DNA from: Phoronis australis
Taxonomy: Eukaryota > Phoronida > Phoronidae
Assembly (NCBI GenBank): GCA_002633005.1
Contig: NMRA01000852.1
Location: 1 to 55,483, forward strand
Reading direction: 5' to 3'
Length of the DNA stretch: 55,483 bases
The translations under genes and the position numbers were made by a program. Positions 33,871 to 44,800 of the stretch are shown here, one piece after another. The notes below the pieces were generated by a model. It was given only the letters and a program-made list of their open reading frames with translations, ran no database searches and had not been told where the DNA came from. Numbering within the stretch: the first letter of the stretch is position 1; every line of letters starts with the position of its first letter.

Positions 33871-34165
33871 ATAATTATCTGTGGTAAATCGCAATATACA
33901 GCGTGATGAAGTGGTGATCAAGAGCAATAACGGATGAGCACAAATGCGTGATGCTTGTTGAGCATTCCGCTGCATGAAAACACTTGAGGTAGTAAAATAT
34001 CCAGTGTTGTATTCTGANATAATTATCTGTGGTAAATCGCAATATACAGCGTGATGAAGTGGTGATCAAGAGCAATAACGGATGAGCGCAAATGTGTGAT
34101 GCTTGTTGAGCATTCCGCTGCTTGAAAACACTTGAGGTAGTAAAATATCCAGTGTTGTATTCCGA
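33871..34165. repeat. 147-base direct duplication separated by a single N
   Basis: 33871-34017 and 34019-34165 have equal length and differ at only a few bases (GAGCACAAATGCG/GAGCGCAAATGTG, CTGCATG/CTGCTTG, TTCTGA/TTCCGA), with N at 34018 between them. This is the same pattern as at 5539 and is best explained as unmerged contig ends from two haplotypes. Confidence 0.85.
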
Positions 34166-34390
34166 TTTTTATGCAATTTTAGTGTAAATTTCAAATTCCG
34201 TGCTTGTTTTTATGCAAAATGTACGGTATAAAAAGTCTCTTATCTAAATTTAGAAATTATACTTCCGCGATATCACTTAACGTTTGATTTTACCACGCCG
34301 TCGTTAATTCAACATAAGGTTTTAGGCTGGTGTAATGTCACGCACTTCGTATTTGTAGGTTGATTCGATTTTATTTCCTTTCAATAGTTG

Positions 34391-34420
34391 AACCTAGGAA
34401 CCAGTACTGGTTCCTAGGTT
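34391..34420. repeat. perfect 30-base palindrome
   Basis: The arm AACCTAGGAACCAGT at 34391-34405 is followed with no spacer by its exact reverse complement at 34406-34420. The flanks (GTTG/GAAC) add no further clean pairing. Confidence 0.9.
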
Positions 34421-34555
34421 GAACCAAAGTTTATAAACCGATGTCACGACCTGAGTTGCCAGCGGTGAACGAACAGCGAACAGTAAAATGTTTGTTTGGC
34501 CAAAGTTCACTCGTTAAGTCATAAAATGGTAATTGCCGACCAAGGACACGCTTAA

Positions 34556-34735
34556 TCCGAATTGGTCGTCTACGCTAGGCGACCACTTAGCCGACCCAAG
34601 TGCCGACCACAGAGGTGACTCAGTAGACGGCTCCTAGCTGACCGTTGTTGGTCGGCTGCTGGTCGGCTAGACGACCGGTCGACGGCCGGTCGTCGACCAA
34701 TTTCCGACCGGTCGGCCAAAAATTCGTGATGTGTG
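34556..34735. mobile_element. MITE rich in GGTCGGC/CCGACC
   Basis: The outer ends AATTGGTCG (left) and CGACCAATT (right) are inverted repeats. The interior repeats GTCGGCT, GACCGGTC and CGACCGGTCG, giving strong secondary structure. It lies immediately left of segment copy B and is not found at copy A. No ORF of meaning. Confidence 0.5.
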
Positions 34736-35817
34736 CTGTATCTGCAACTTTTCATCTCTTCCTCGTTTTGACCTAACGTTCTGAAGTTTGAAATTTTCTG
34801 ATACAGTAAGTTGCCTTTTCTGTCATTGACTGGTTCCCCAATGCATTTTTGTTGGTTTGGAGTGGGCACCAGGGGAGTAGGAGTGGTGATCTTTGTTATT
34901 CCTGTTATCGTAAACGACCTCACTTCTCAATTTTTCATTCGATTTTGCCAATTGTCTCTCATCAGAGCGCTTTCATTTTGAACCTTGCTAGACAAAAATG
35001 CTAATACGTATCAGAATCAGGGCGGCACGATTATCTAAACTACCGCTGCTGTAATGCAACAAACAATGTTATAGTACCGAAGACACGATTTTCAGTAATG
35101 ATCACGTGCGCCAGTTAAAAATGAATACCTCGGCCTCGGACCAGAAAGTGTCCCGCATCGTGGAATGGCAAGCAAGTCACAATGTTTGAGGCAATTAGAC
35201 CGCAAAACATTCCAAAAATATAAAAAGAATTTGTATGGACGAAGTTTCGGTGCTAGCAGTTGCAAACTAGTTACTTTGTTTCTAACATTCCACTCAGCTA
35301 TCATAGCAAAAACAACATCCGGAACGAACCAACGCAAACTAATCCTGCACATGCGCGGTACAACTTGAACAGTGCAAGATCAAAGTGGACATTCCCAGTG
35401 TACAGTTCTAAGTTTAAACTGAGAGCGACCGTGATCGCACTCCGGGACCGTGGGGTAGATGTGGTTGCAGCCAGGCAACTGGCTAGTCCAAATTAGTCTT
35501 CTGCCTCGCTGCATGATTAGCGAATTGGATGAACGGAAATTCATACCAAGCACTGTTCCGAAAATGGCTGTGTGCAACTTCTGTCATAAAATTATACGCC
35601 GAAGTCGAGGTCTTAGTCACTTCGTGGTTGCATTAATCTGATAGGGCTCTCGTTTCGGCCGAGTGACTGTAACCTTCCATGTAAATTACCGCTTACCCCG
35701 AGTGGGGTCACCGAACGTGTTCAGTGGGACAATAGCTACTGAGCTTATGTTTTACAAAAATCATATTCTTAGGCCAGCTTTGAGCCGAGTGAGCAGTTTA
35801 GCGGCAAGGAAAGGAGC

Positions 35818-35866
35818 ATGTCCCGTGTATTCCTATCGTTGTGGCTATGTTACTTTTCGCTCACAG
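35818..35866 (+). CDS. receptor gene 3, exon 1 (signal peptide)
   Basis: Encodes MSRVFLSLWLCYFSLT and the first base of a Val codon, with GTATGT donor. Its phase 1 joins exactly to exon 2 (G + TG). It is the only signal-peptide exon upstream of exon 2 with the right phase and a good donor. It lies in segment copy B. Confidence 0.7.
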
Positions 35867-38800
35867 GTATGTCCTATTTATAAGTGTAAAACCTAGAATG
35901 AGCAATTGAAAATTATTTGTATTTGCTAAGTTTGAAAACCTGTGCATTATTTTTTACAAAACATCCATAACACTCTACGTTTATCTAACTAGTAATGCGA
36001 GCGCTATGTTGAACACACCTGCAACTTAAATTATATATTTTCCCAACACAAAACCTTGAGCTATTCCTAACTTATGAGAAGATTCCGAGAAACCAGCACA
36101 ATAAAAGCCAATCGGTGTGTTAAATTGCACTGCATTGCATCAAAAAAAAAAAATGTTTTGCCTATTTACAAAAACGTAGGTTACCTTGTAACCCGTACGT
36201 TTTTTTCTTAATACCCGAAAACAATTCAGAAGATAAACCTAATGGTGAGAATTCGTTCGTTTTCTTTGGAAGTAGTTTGGCTAGTTTATGCTTTATACAT
36301 TGTAGTTAATCGTGCATGTATATACATCATATTGTAATTCATGTGCGCACACTTGGGGGTAGGCTCGGGGGCTCGAACGATCCCCCCATTTGGCAAAGTG
36401 GGCAAAATTGTCCACCTCAGAGAAACAAAAAGTCCGAAAAAAGTAGAAAACGAGACAAATGTAAACTAAAAAGGCAGGAATTTGGCGGGTGCACAATTCA
36501 TAGCTCTGAACTTACACCATAAAAAGTCCACATTCGCAAAAAATCGAGCCACCAAACTTCTTAATCTGAGTGCGCGCGTGTAACTGTGTCAACAAATGGC
36601 GCCGCTGCGACAGGAAGCTACTGGTTTTTGCAATTAGTACCGCAACAGTTTGTGATTTGCCTTTAGTATGACCATTGACCAGAAAAGAACATTTAAGATT
36701 AACTTCGCTCAGGAAACGTACTCCTCACATTTAGGCTACTCTAACAATTCATGTACAATTTTCTAAGTATTCTTCTCCTTAGCGACTGTGAATCCATTCA
36801 GGAAACCGGTACTCATCTATTTTTGACAGCTGTAGAAATGACTTGCGTTGGCAACGGTTCCGAACAATACGGGTTGTTACCGTCATGACACATGTGCTGC
36901 GCGACAGATTGATAAATGTTAATTAATAGTGTTTGCTTGGGAAGTTTTTCTTAATTAAGTCAATCGGATACCGCTTAGCGAAGTTTTCGATTATCTCCAT
37001 AGAACCTTATCAACTGTAAACAAAGAAAGCATTGCGTAGCTTAGTTGTCAAATAACAACTTCTACAGTAATTTTCAAAATTGTGCACTGGTGGTTTTGAA
37101 AGAGCATGTATGTACGAGTATTCCCATCAAGTTCGGTTGGATTTCTTAAAACGTCTGGTGGTCCGGTTTGTTGAAATAAAACTTCATATTCCTCAGACAA
37201 TACAAGTACATTCATGTCAAGGGTATGAAAGTACACAGCACGTGTAACTAGACAGGCCCGTAGCCAGCATTGCGCAGGGGCTGGTTCGAATTTCTTGAAC
37301 GTTGGACCTTACTGTGTTTTCATTAAGGCTCTCAGTTGAAGCAGCTTAATCAGGGGGAAGGGAAATTTGTATACACAACCATGACTCTCAGTTCTATGTT
37401 GTTGAGATTAGACGGAATTAGTAATACCAGAGATGAGGATGCCGTGACGGTTGCACGCAAAGAACAGGACTCAGTTCCGATGTAATGTGGTCCAAAACGT
37501 TCTCGCGTCACTTACTGCCAAATTGTCATATCAGGCATGCTTAAATGAGTGATTACACCTACTCCGACAGAATTATTTAGTCGGAGAATAACTTGACGAA
37601 TTTTTTATCTAGTTATATTTTTGCGTGTTACTTAAGTTGCTTATGTAATTGGAAATGAGAACACCCATCTACTCACCATTCGATTCCCCAAAACAAAGGT
37701 TCACTACTTCGAAGGTTCACTGCTACAAAAAGATCTAATTTTATCAACTCATGTGTAATTTTTACACATATGCAAGCAAAAATGAACAATACTTCGGTTA
37801 TTAGATTCACTGTATGGTGTACATGTACCTATACCGAAAACAACGCCCGTGTAGTGAAATACTTTGTTTGGATTATGCGCTAGCGAAATTGCATGCATGT
37901 CTTACGAATACGGGATAATGAGAACATTTTCGCACTTTAAAGCATATGGAGGGGAATATTGACGAATTTTCAACCACGATACAGTCATCAAATCCATGCC
38001 AAGGTCGCATCTTTTCACAGCGCGACTGAACCTCACCCACTGGAACCATGCACACGGCCAGTGTCTCATACTCCAGCCGGATCTTTTGTATACGATTGAA
38101 CGCTTGCTTAGACTTGCGTACAACTGAAAAGATATTTTTTGTCCACCGATAATTAATACACAACGTGAAATGCCTTTTTAACAAAAGGACATTTCGCTTT
38201 AAATACTTTGAAGCAGGTGCACTTTTACAGTTTGGTCATCTTGTGTTCACACCATGTGCACGTGAACATTTACAGTGTCATCATGTGGTGTTAACCTCAA
38301 CTAAACGAGGTTACAGTGCATGACTATTCCACAGTTCTGACTGTTACTCTGTTTCGTTGGCACAGAGAGACCCAACATTTAAAACAAAAAACCCGCTTTA
38401 TTAAGATTTAACTAGAACGCATATAGAATTTGATGTTTGACTTTTTGTTGATCAGCCCATCATTAAGTGGACACCCGATGATGTCTTTTGGTAATGTTTT
38501 GCCACAAAAGTACATTAATTGACAAAAACGGTTAGTGATAACATGACCCTATTTCGGTTGAAATAGATGTCCAAGGTGAAATCAGAAAAACACTTTTGCA
38601 GTTTTCTAAGTGACCGCTTCGTTTCCGTTTTATGCAGCTATTGAGATTCTCCGTCAAAGTAACGAAAGTCCTATTTTTGATAGCATTTCACGCAAGCGTC
38701 AAGAATAATGCATGGAGCATATTACCTGGCTGTTTGATATGAGTCCAATCGGTTTGCCAAATTTGCATTTCTTTCTGTTTAACTGGCTAACTGCAAAAAA

Positions 38801-41800
38801 TAAAAAAACGAATTAGGTCGTTAACTTCCATAATAACAATTTCCAGATTTTCTTCACCGCGATAGGATTCTATTTCCGTTTCCAACAAAAACATCGAATT
38901 CATTAACGAGATCATTAGGGTTGGATAAAACTATAATTACATACATAAAAATCGAAAAAATGATTTATTCACGCATTGCCTGTGACGTGGGTAGGTAACG
39001 GAAATATGGTCCTATCAGCTTAAAGTGTACTACGAGATCATTTTTTGAGATTGAAAGGCCCAATTCAACTTTCGTTTTTTAACCAGCTAAGCAGGGCAAA
39101 AACCAAACAGAACATACATACACAAGCCTTCAAAACAGTCCCAAATCTGATTCATTAATATCTGCAATCTTGCCATTTTCTAGTGGTTTTAAGCGTCAAC
39201 GATGTTGACAAGCAGCTTACAAGGACGATTCTGAGAGATTACGAACCGTCAACACGACCAACGAGCACTTTCCGGGATGCTGTGAACGTAACCATGGATA
39301 TCGGGTTGAGAGAACTGTCGCAACTGGTAAGAAAACAATTAACTTGCAAGTTTTACTTGTATCATAGCGTAACTGAATGAAAGTACATGTACATTCCAGA
39401 CTACTGGCATTAATCTGGGTACGTTATTGTTTTTGTATTCTAGGAAAAATCCATTCGCGCACCTGCACAAGTTACACACGTTCATACCACACCTGTCGCG
39501 TGCCCGGGAAATAACCTGGACGGTTTGCAGGGGAGTTGGCGAAAATATCGATTGAAACTATAGTGCGAATATGTTAATGATGTGAAAATTAACATATATT
39601 TGTCTCGAACGGTTCGCATATTCTCATCAACTTGGGATCCCGACCGCGTGGTAGAACAATAAACGACATGACATCATGTCCGAGTACTAGTTTGACTTTA
39701 AGGTTGAATCTGTTACTAACGGTACTCAAGATCATAAGATATTTCAAATAAATATCTTATCAGGATGTCTCAAAATTTACTCCCCCTTCGGCACACATCA
39801 TGCAGAGTTAAAATTTTGTAAAGGTAGACCTAAGGTCCGTTTCCACATTTCTGAAAGATAATGAAATCTCACTTGAGCAAAAATGTAAAATCTGCGATAA
39901 TGTATGCAAATTATATTTAGACTGCAATGTGTTCGTTAGTGCTCGGCTAAACCTTTAGTCAACCATTGTGCAGCGGGAGTGTATTAGTGTAATTTTATGT
40001 GAATCAGACCCGGGCCTGGCGCAAGGACACACAAAATGTACAGACTGTTTAAACTTCAGACCCGGGCCTCGCGCAAGGACACAAAATGTACTGACTGGTT
40101 GCACTTTACTATGCAAGGAGGCCACCCCGTGACCTGTATTCTATGCAATGGCTAACAGCTGACACTGAATTTCGGAGAATGAAAGTTTTGTCACAATTCT
40201 AATGGTAACACAAAAGCGTTAATGAAGAGCACAGGCAGTTGTTGGTTTCGGTTTAAAAATGTTTTTACCCGTGCTTAGGTCCAAAAGCGACTTAACTGCA
40301 TAAACTTGGCTTTACGTTAATGAAAATAGATGCCATTTCTAAACGTAAAGAGGACTAAAAGCCCGTTGCTCCTTCAGACCAAAATCAAATGGAAGGTCAA
40401 ACCATGACCTGACGGACGTGTGCTTGGTCTGAAGAAGGGACGAACTCAGTGTAGCGCGAGTTCTTCCCGAGGTCAGAGGTCACTCACTTATAAAGTAAGG
40501 GCAGAACAACACTAGACCAAATTATCACATGTTGAATTGCCAAAATTTATTTATTAACGGAAACCACTGTTTTAAGATAGTATTAAAAACAATACATTTA
40601 TTGTCGTGTCAATATCTTCCACATTCTTGATAAGTTATACGAATTTAAACAAACTAAATTATTCTTGATGTTCATAATCAACGGGGTTATTGAAGTGTAA
40701 GAAGATTTGCTGGTCGTTTTTGGGTTAATTGATTTTTATATTTCAGCAAGAAGCTGATCAAACGTTGACTATCAAAGCTTGGGTAAGACTGGTGAGTAAA
40801 CTTTATCGTCGTCTTTCTTCAACTCGATTCCAAACGACGAAGGGTTCATTTAAAAAGAAATGAATAAGAACAATACGTTCATTTGGAATTTAAGGAAGTC
40901 CTCCTATGCCATGACCAGTCTCGAAATTTAACCGTCTACTTATATATCGTAAAGAGTCCCTCGATGACATACTTCATTCTTCTCTACTAACTTGTTTGTG
41001 TTCTGATATAAGTTGCTGAGAATCCAGTTTAGAGCTCAATGACGGTAGGACCTCAGTTGAACTAATCAAGAATTCGAGAGATTACGTGAGACAGTGCCGT
41101 ATATTTTAAACGGGAACTCGGGATTTTGGCTATACATTTGCGAAAGACTAGCGTACCCTTAGGTGCTAGCGCTACTGGACTCAAGTCTGTTGTTTCTAGT
41201 GACTTGTACCCACGTCACAGCAGTAGTACCCCCATACCCGCAATGGTCACGTGGTACTTATAACTACCGTGGTAGTACCGCCATACCCGCAGTAGATCGC
41301 TGTAGGGCCGCCAGTCTACATTTTCGGCAATAGCACGACGGTTGTACTGCGGAAGCACGGCGCCGGAGGTGCTACTGCGGTCCTTGTACGGTACCACGGG
41401 GGTCATGACGGTGTCACGGCAATCCCACTGCGAAAGTTTTGAACGTTTTCAAAGTTTCCCCCGTGCCACTGCGAAAGTCCGCGGTTTTCACAGTTTACGC
41501 GGTGCTACGGCAATCAATGGCGGAACCACTGCGGAAAACCGGCGATCATGGCGGTGCCGCTGCGGTTTACCGTTTATGCTTACAAGTGACACCGCATCTC
41601 CGGGGGTATTACTTACACCCACATACATCATACATGTCTAGTGCACTACTTACACGGGCTTGTGCTTCATCATAATTATCCAAATAGCTATTGATATGAT
41701 CCATGTCAAATATGTCTACGATGAATTCAGCTGGAGGGGGTGTGGCATGAAACTCAGGGGGCAGCAATAGGGCCGTCCCGGATTACTCAACTCCACTCTC

Positions 41801-44800
41801 ATTATAATTACCCACACTTGCTGCCTCACTCTTGTGTCATTGGACTTAATATTTTATTTGTTGGTGTCTGTTTCTTACAGTACATGATTTTCTCGGTTGT
41901 CTTACTCTATTCGTCCTTCTAATGCCAACGAAGTAAAGTAACTGCTGTGCTGTGGGCTGCAACTTCGGCGTAAGAAAGTTTGATAAACTGGACTAATAGC
42001 GCTGGATGTGTGATGTGAAAAACGTGCCTTCCCGACATCAATGAGAGACGCGAAACTGGGCGTGAGTTCCAAAACACGCTTTCTGATCTCAGAACAAGTG
42101 AGAGTTCTGGCGCCGCAAAATCCGGGATTGCCCCATTGGCCGTGACCTAGTCTCGTACATGTATATGATCCGAGACGACTTCTCATGGTCGAGTGCGGCG
42201 ATTGTGTATTTGATTAGATGCATCAAATATCCGTGACGCTTGATATTTTTTGAAACCTAATTATGATTTATGACGCGCGAGAATGGGCTGTCGTAAATCC
42301 AGTCAACTACAACGAGAAAGCATTGAAGATCATTTCAGTCTAATATGACACCAGTGGTTTTATGATACAGGATCGGAACTTTAAATTAAATCAACAGAGC
42401 CGGAGGCCAAGGAAAATTTTACCAGGTCATATAAGCCAGAGTTGTTTTATGGAACTCGGAATTCCGGTAAATTCGTGTCCGACTGCAAACATTTTTCCTG
42501 GTAAGAATTTGCGTGAAAAATACTAGGGATAATTTACAACGATTTTCATCTACCAACGGCGTTATGTCACTGGCGTTTCGGGTATTCATGAGACAAGTTT
42601 ATTGTCAGACATCAAAGCGACATCGTTTGGATACGTCTGTCCACTGTAACTGTAATTCTGTGAAAGATCGAGAAGAGGCACAGTCTTGTGTTTTACATGT
42701 GCGAGTGTCTCGACCTAGTTCGTTCATGGTTACACGATTTTGGTACGATATTTAATTCATTGTATTAATTTGCATATGAATGACTGTCTCCGACCTGGTC
42801 CTACAACTTGTAACATTCATAGGCGCCGCAGTTCTGGAATAACTGGGGACTATAGCGCCTTACCCCACCCCCACTCCCTATGCCGGGTGCGACGCCCATG
42901 TTGTTACATTATGTGAAAAAGAGAAGTGCTCCAAACGTTAAGGTTTTGATACATCGACATTTTTTACTATTTTTCCCAATCTTTCATTCAGTTTTGATCG
43001 CCGGTAACGGCCTTTATTATTTTTAGCTACCCTTTTCCTGACATATCTTTGAAGGACACGACCAGTAACAACAATGAAATACTGTGCGCATGCCGGTCAC
43101 GCTCGGGCACTATTTCCGCTAAAAAAGTATTAGCATCGCTCCCGGCCTTACTGCACCTTAGATTCGCCAATCTGTAACCGCAGTGTATTTGAAAAGTTGC
43201 ATTTACAGGAGAGTTCGCAAAACTATCCACATAAATGTACACAAACATAAATTCGCTCGTGCGCGAGTGCACCCCCCAAACACGCATACAGGCACGATTT
43301 ATATGTCACTTGTTCTCTCTTCTTGCAGTCCTGGTACGACGTTTCTCTTACGTGGAACATGTCCAAATATCAAGGAGTTACAAGAACGGAGTTATCAACC
43401 AAAAATGTTTGGCTTCCTGATATTGTTCTGTTTAACGGGTTAGTCACTCTTTGTCATTTTTGCGTTCATTTGTTCCATTAAATGTTACAAACCAATGTGC
43501 TCTTTTCACAAGAGTGGGTAGGAGTTTACAGTCTCAATATTTGATGACGTTTTCTTATATTTGATTTCGCAGTTCTCCGGTCTCAAAATTGCTCTATGAT
43601 TCCAGCTCTTTCAAAAATCGTCACAAGTCGATCGAAGATTCAGTTGTCTTCACACTTCAACTGACTCTTTTAGTTTATTATTCTATGGAAGTTAAAGGAA
43701 GTCCCTGCTGACATTATATAAAATCAAATTGTCATAATCTTTTCCAAGTTGTCAAAGAAAATTGCACGATTTGCTTTCTTTTAGCAAACGTCTTGCAATT
43801 AGGCAAAAATTTTAGGAATTTCTTCAACTAGAAAGTATACTAATGGTATATACCTCTAACTGAGTAAATTTTATAGGTTGGCGGGAGCAAAAATCTGCTC
43901 AGACGGTTATTCTACATGTTTCGTGGTGTGGCCACAGGTGGCGAGCTGATCAGACTTGGAAATGTTTCAAACAGTAATGGTGCGCTTTCGCTTTCCAAGT
44001 CACAAATTCTCAGTTCAAGTAGACAGAAACTTAATATTGACTTAGCAGAAATAACCTGTTTTTTATTTTCCAATGTTATTGAGGACACTTTTGTTTTACT
44101 TTTAATAATAACTCAAAGACTGGACTTAGAGAAGAGAATATTCACACCGAGTTTTGTATTAAAAATTCATTTTCACATTTTGAGGTCTTAAAACCATTGA
44201 ATTCAGTGACATTGGTTATAGTCAATAATTGTACAGCTATAGTCACACTAGCAACGCTAGTAGTAAAAGTAATACCAGATGATGACGACAATAACAGCCA
44301 CAACAACAAACAAATAACAAGGGCTGTGGTGAACGATGTCTTATTTTCAACACTATACATGCACATGTATACTGATCGTTCTGCCGTGTTCACCTTTTAG
44401 GAATGGGGTTTCCCACTGAACAAAGTACCAAAACGTCTGGACATGCAGAGTAGTAAATACGGCATAGCTTAATTGTTATTTCTCTTCTTGTGTTTAATTG
44501 TCCTACAACAAGAAATGATAATAACGACGTGTTCACATTTTAAGAGCGGGGTTTCCCACTGACTTTTGTTCTGAACAAAGTACCAAAACGTCTGGACATG
44601 CAGAGTAGTAAATATGGCATAAGTTAATAGTTATTTCTCTTCTTATGTTTAACAAGAAATAATAATAAAGGCGACGACGACATCAACATCAACAACAATA
44701 ACAAAACAGTACTAGTAATGATACTAATAATAACAACGACGCCAATTCTTGCTGTGATAAAAAAAATAATAATAATGATGCTGGTACTACTGAATTATGA

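Larger units (their letters stand above)
32315..34557. other. no exon recognised; contains a 147-base assembly duplication and a palindrome
   Basis: This stretch should contain the missing M4 exon of gene 2, but none is visible. It holds the direct duplication at 33871-34165 around an N and the perfect palindrome at 34391-34420. Other open frames (for example 33342-33764, minus) have no motifs. Confidence 0.5.
34739..37180. repeat. segmental duplication R2, copy B (receptor 5' region)
   Basis: This is the partner of 26442-29036. It carries receptor exon 1 at 35818-35866, which splices in phase to gene 3, and an inverted R3 repeat (36318-36556). It lacks the MITE found in copy A and so shows the empty site (about 36874). 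A poly-A run in B (near 36144) is longer than in A. Confidence 0.85.

Noticed and set aside
38632-38742. MQLLRFSVKVTKVLFLIAF as a signal-peptide exon for gene 3
   Set aside because: It looks like a signal peptide but has no good donor in phase 1, whereas the exon at 35818-35866 has both phase and a GTATGT donor.
41902-42186. A 94-codon minus-strand frame in receptor intron 3
   Set aside because: Reads smoothly but has no motif or splice support.
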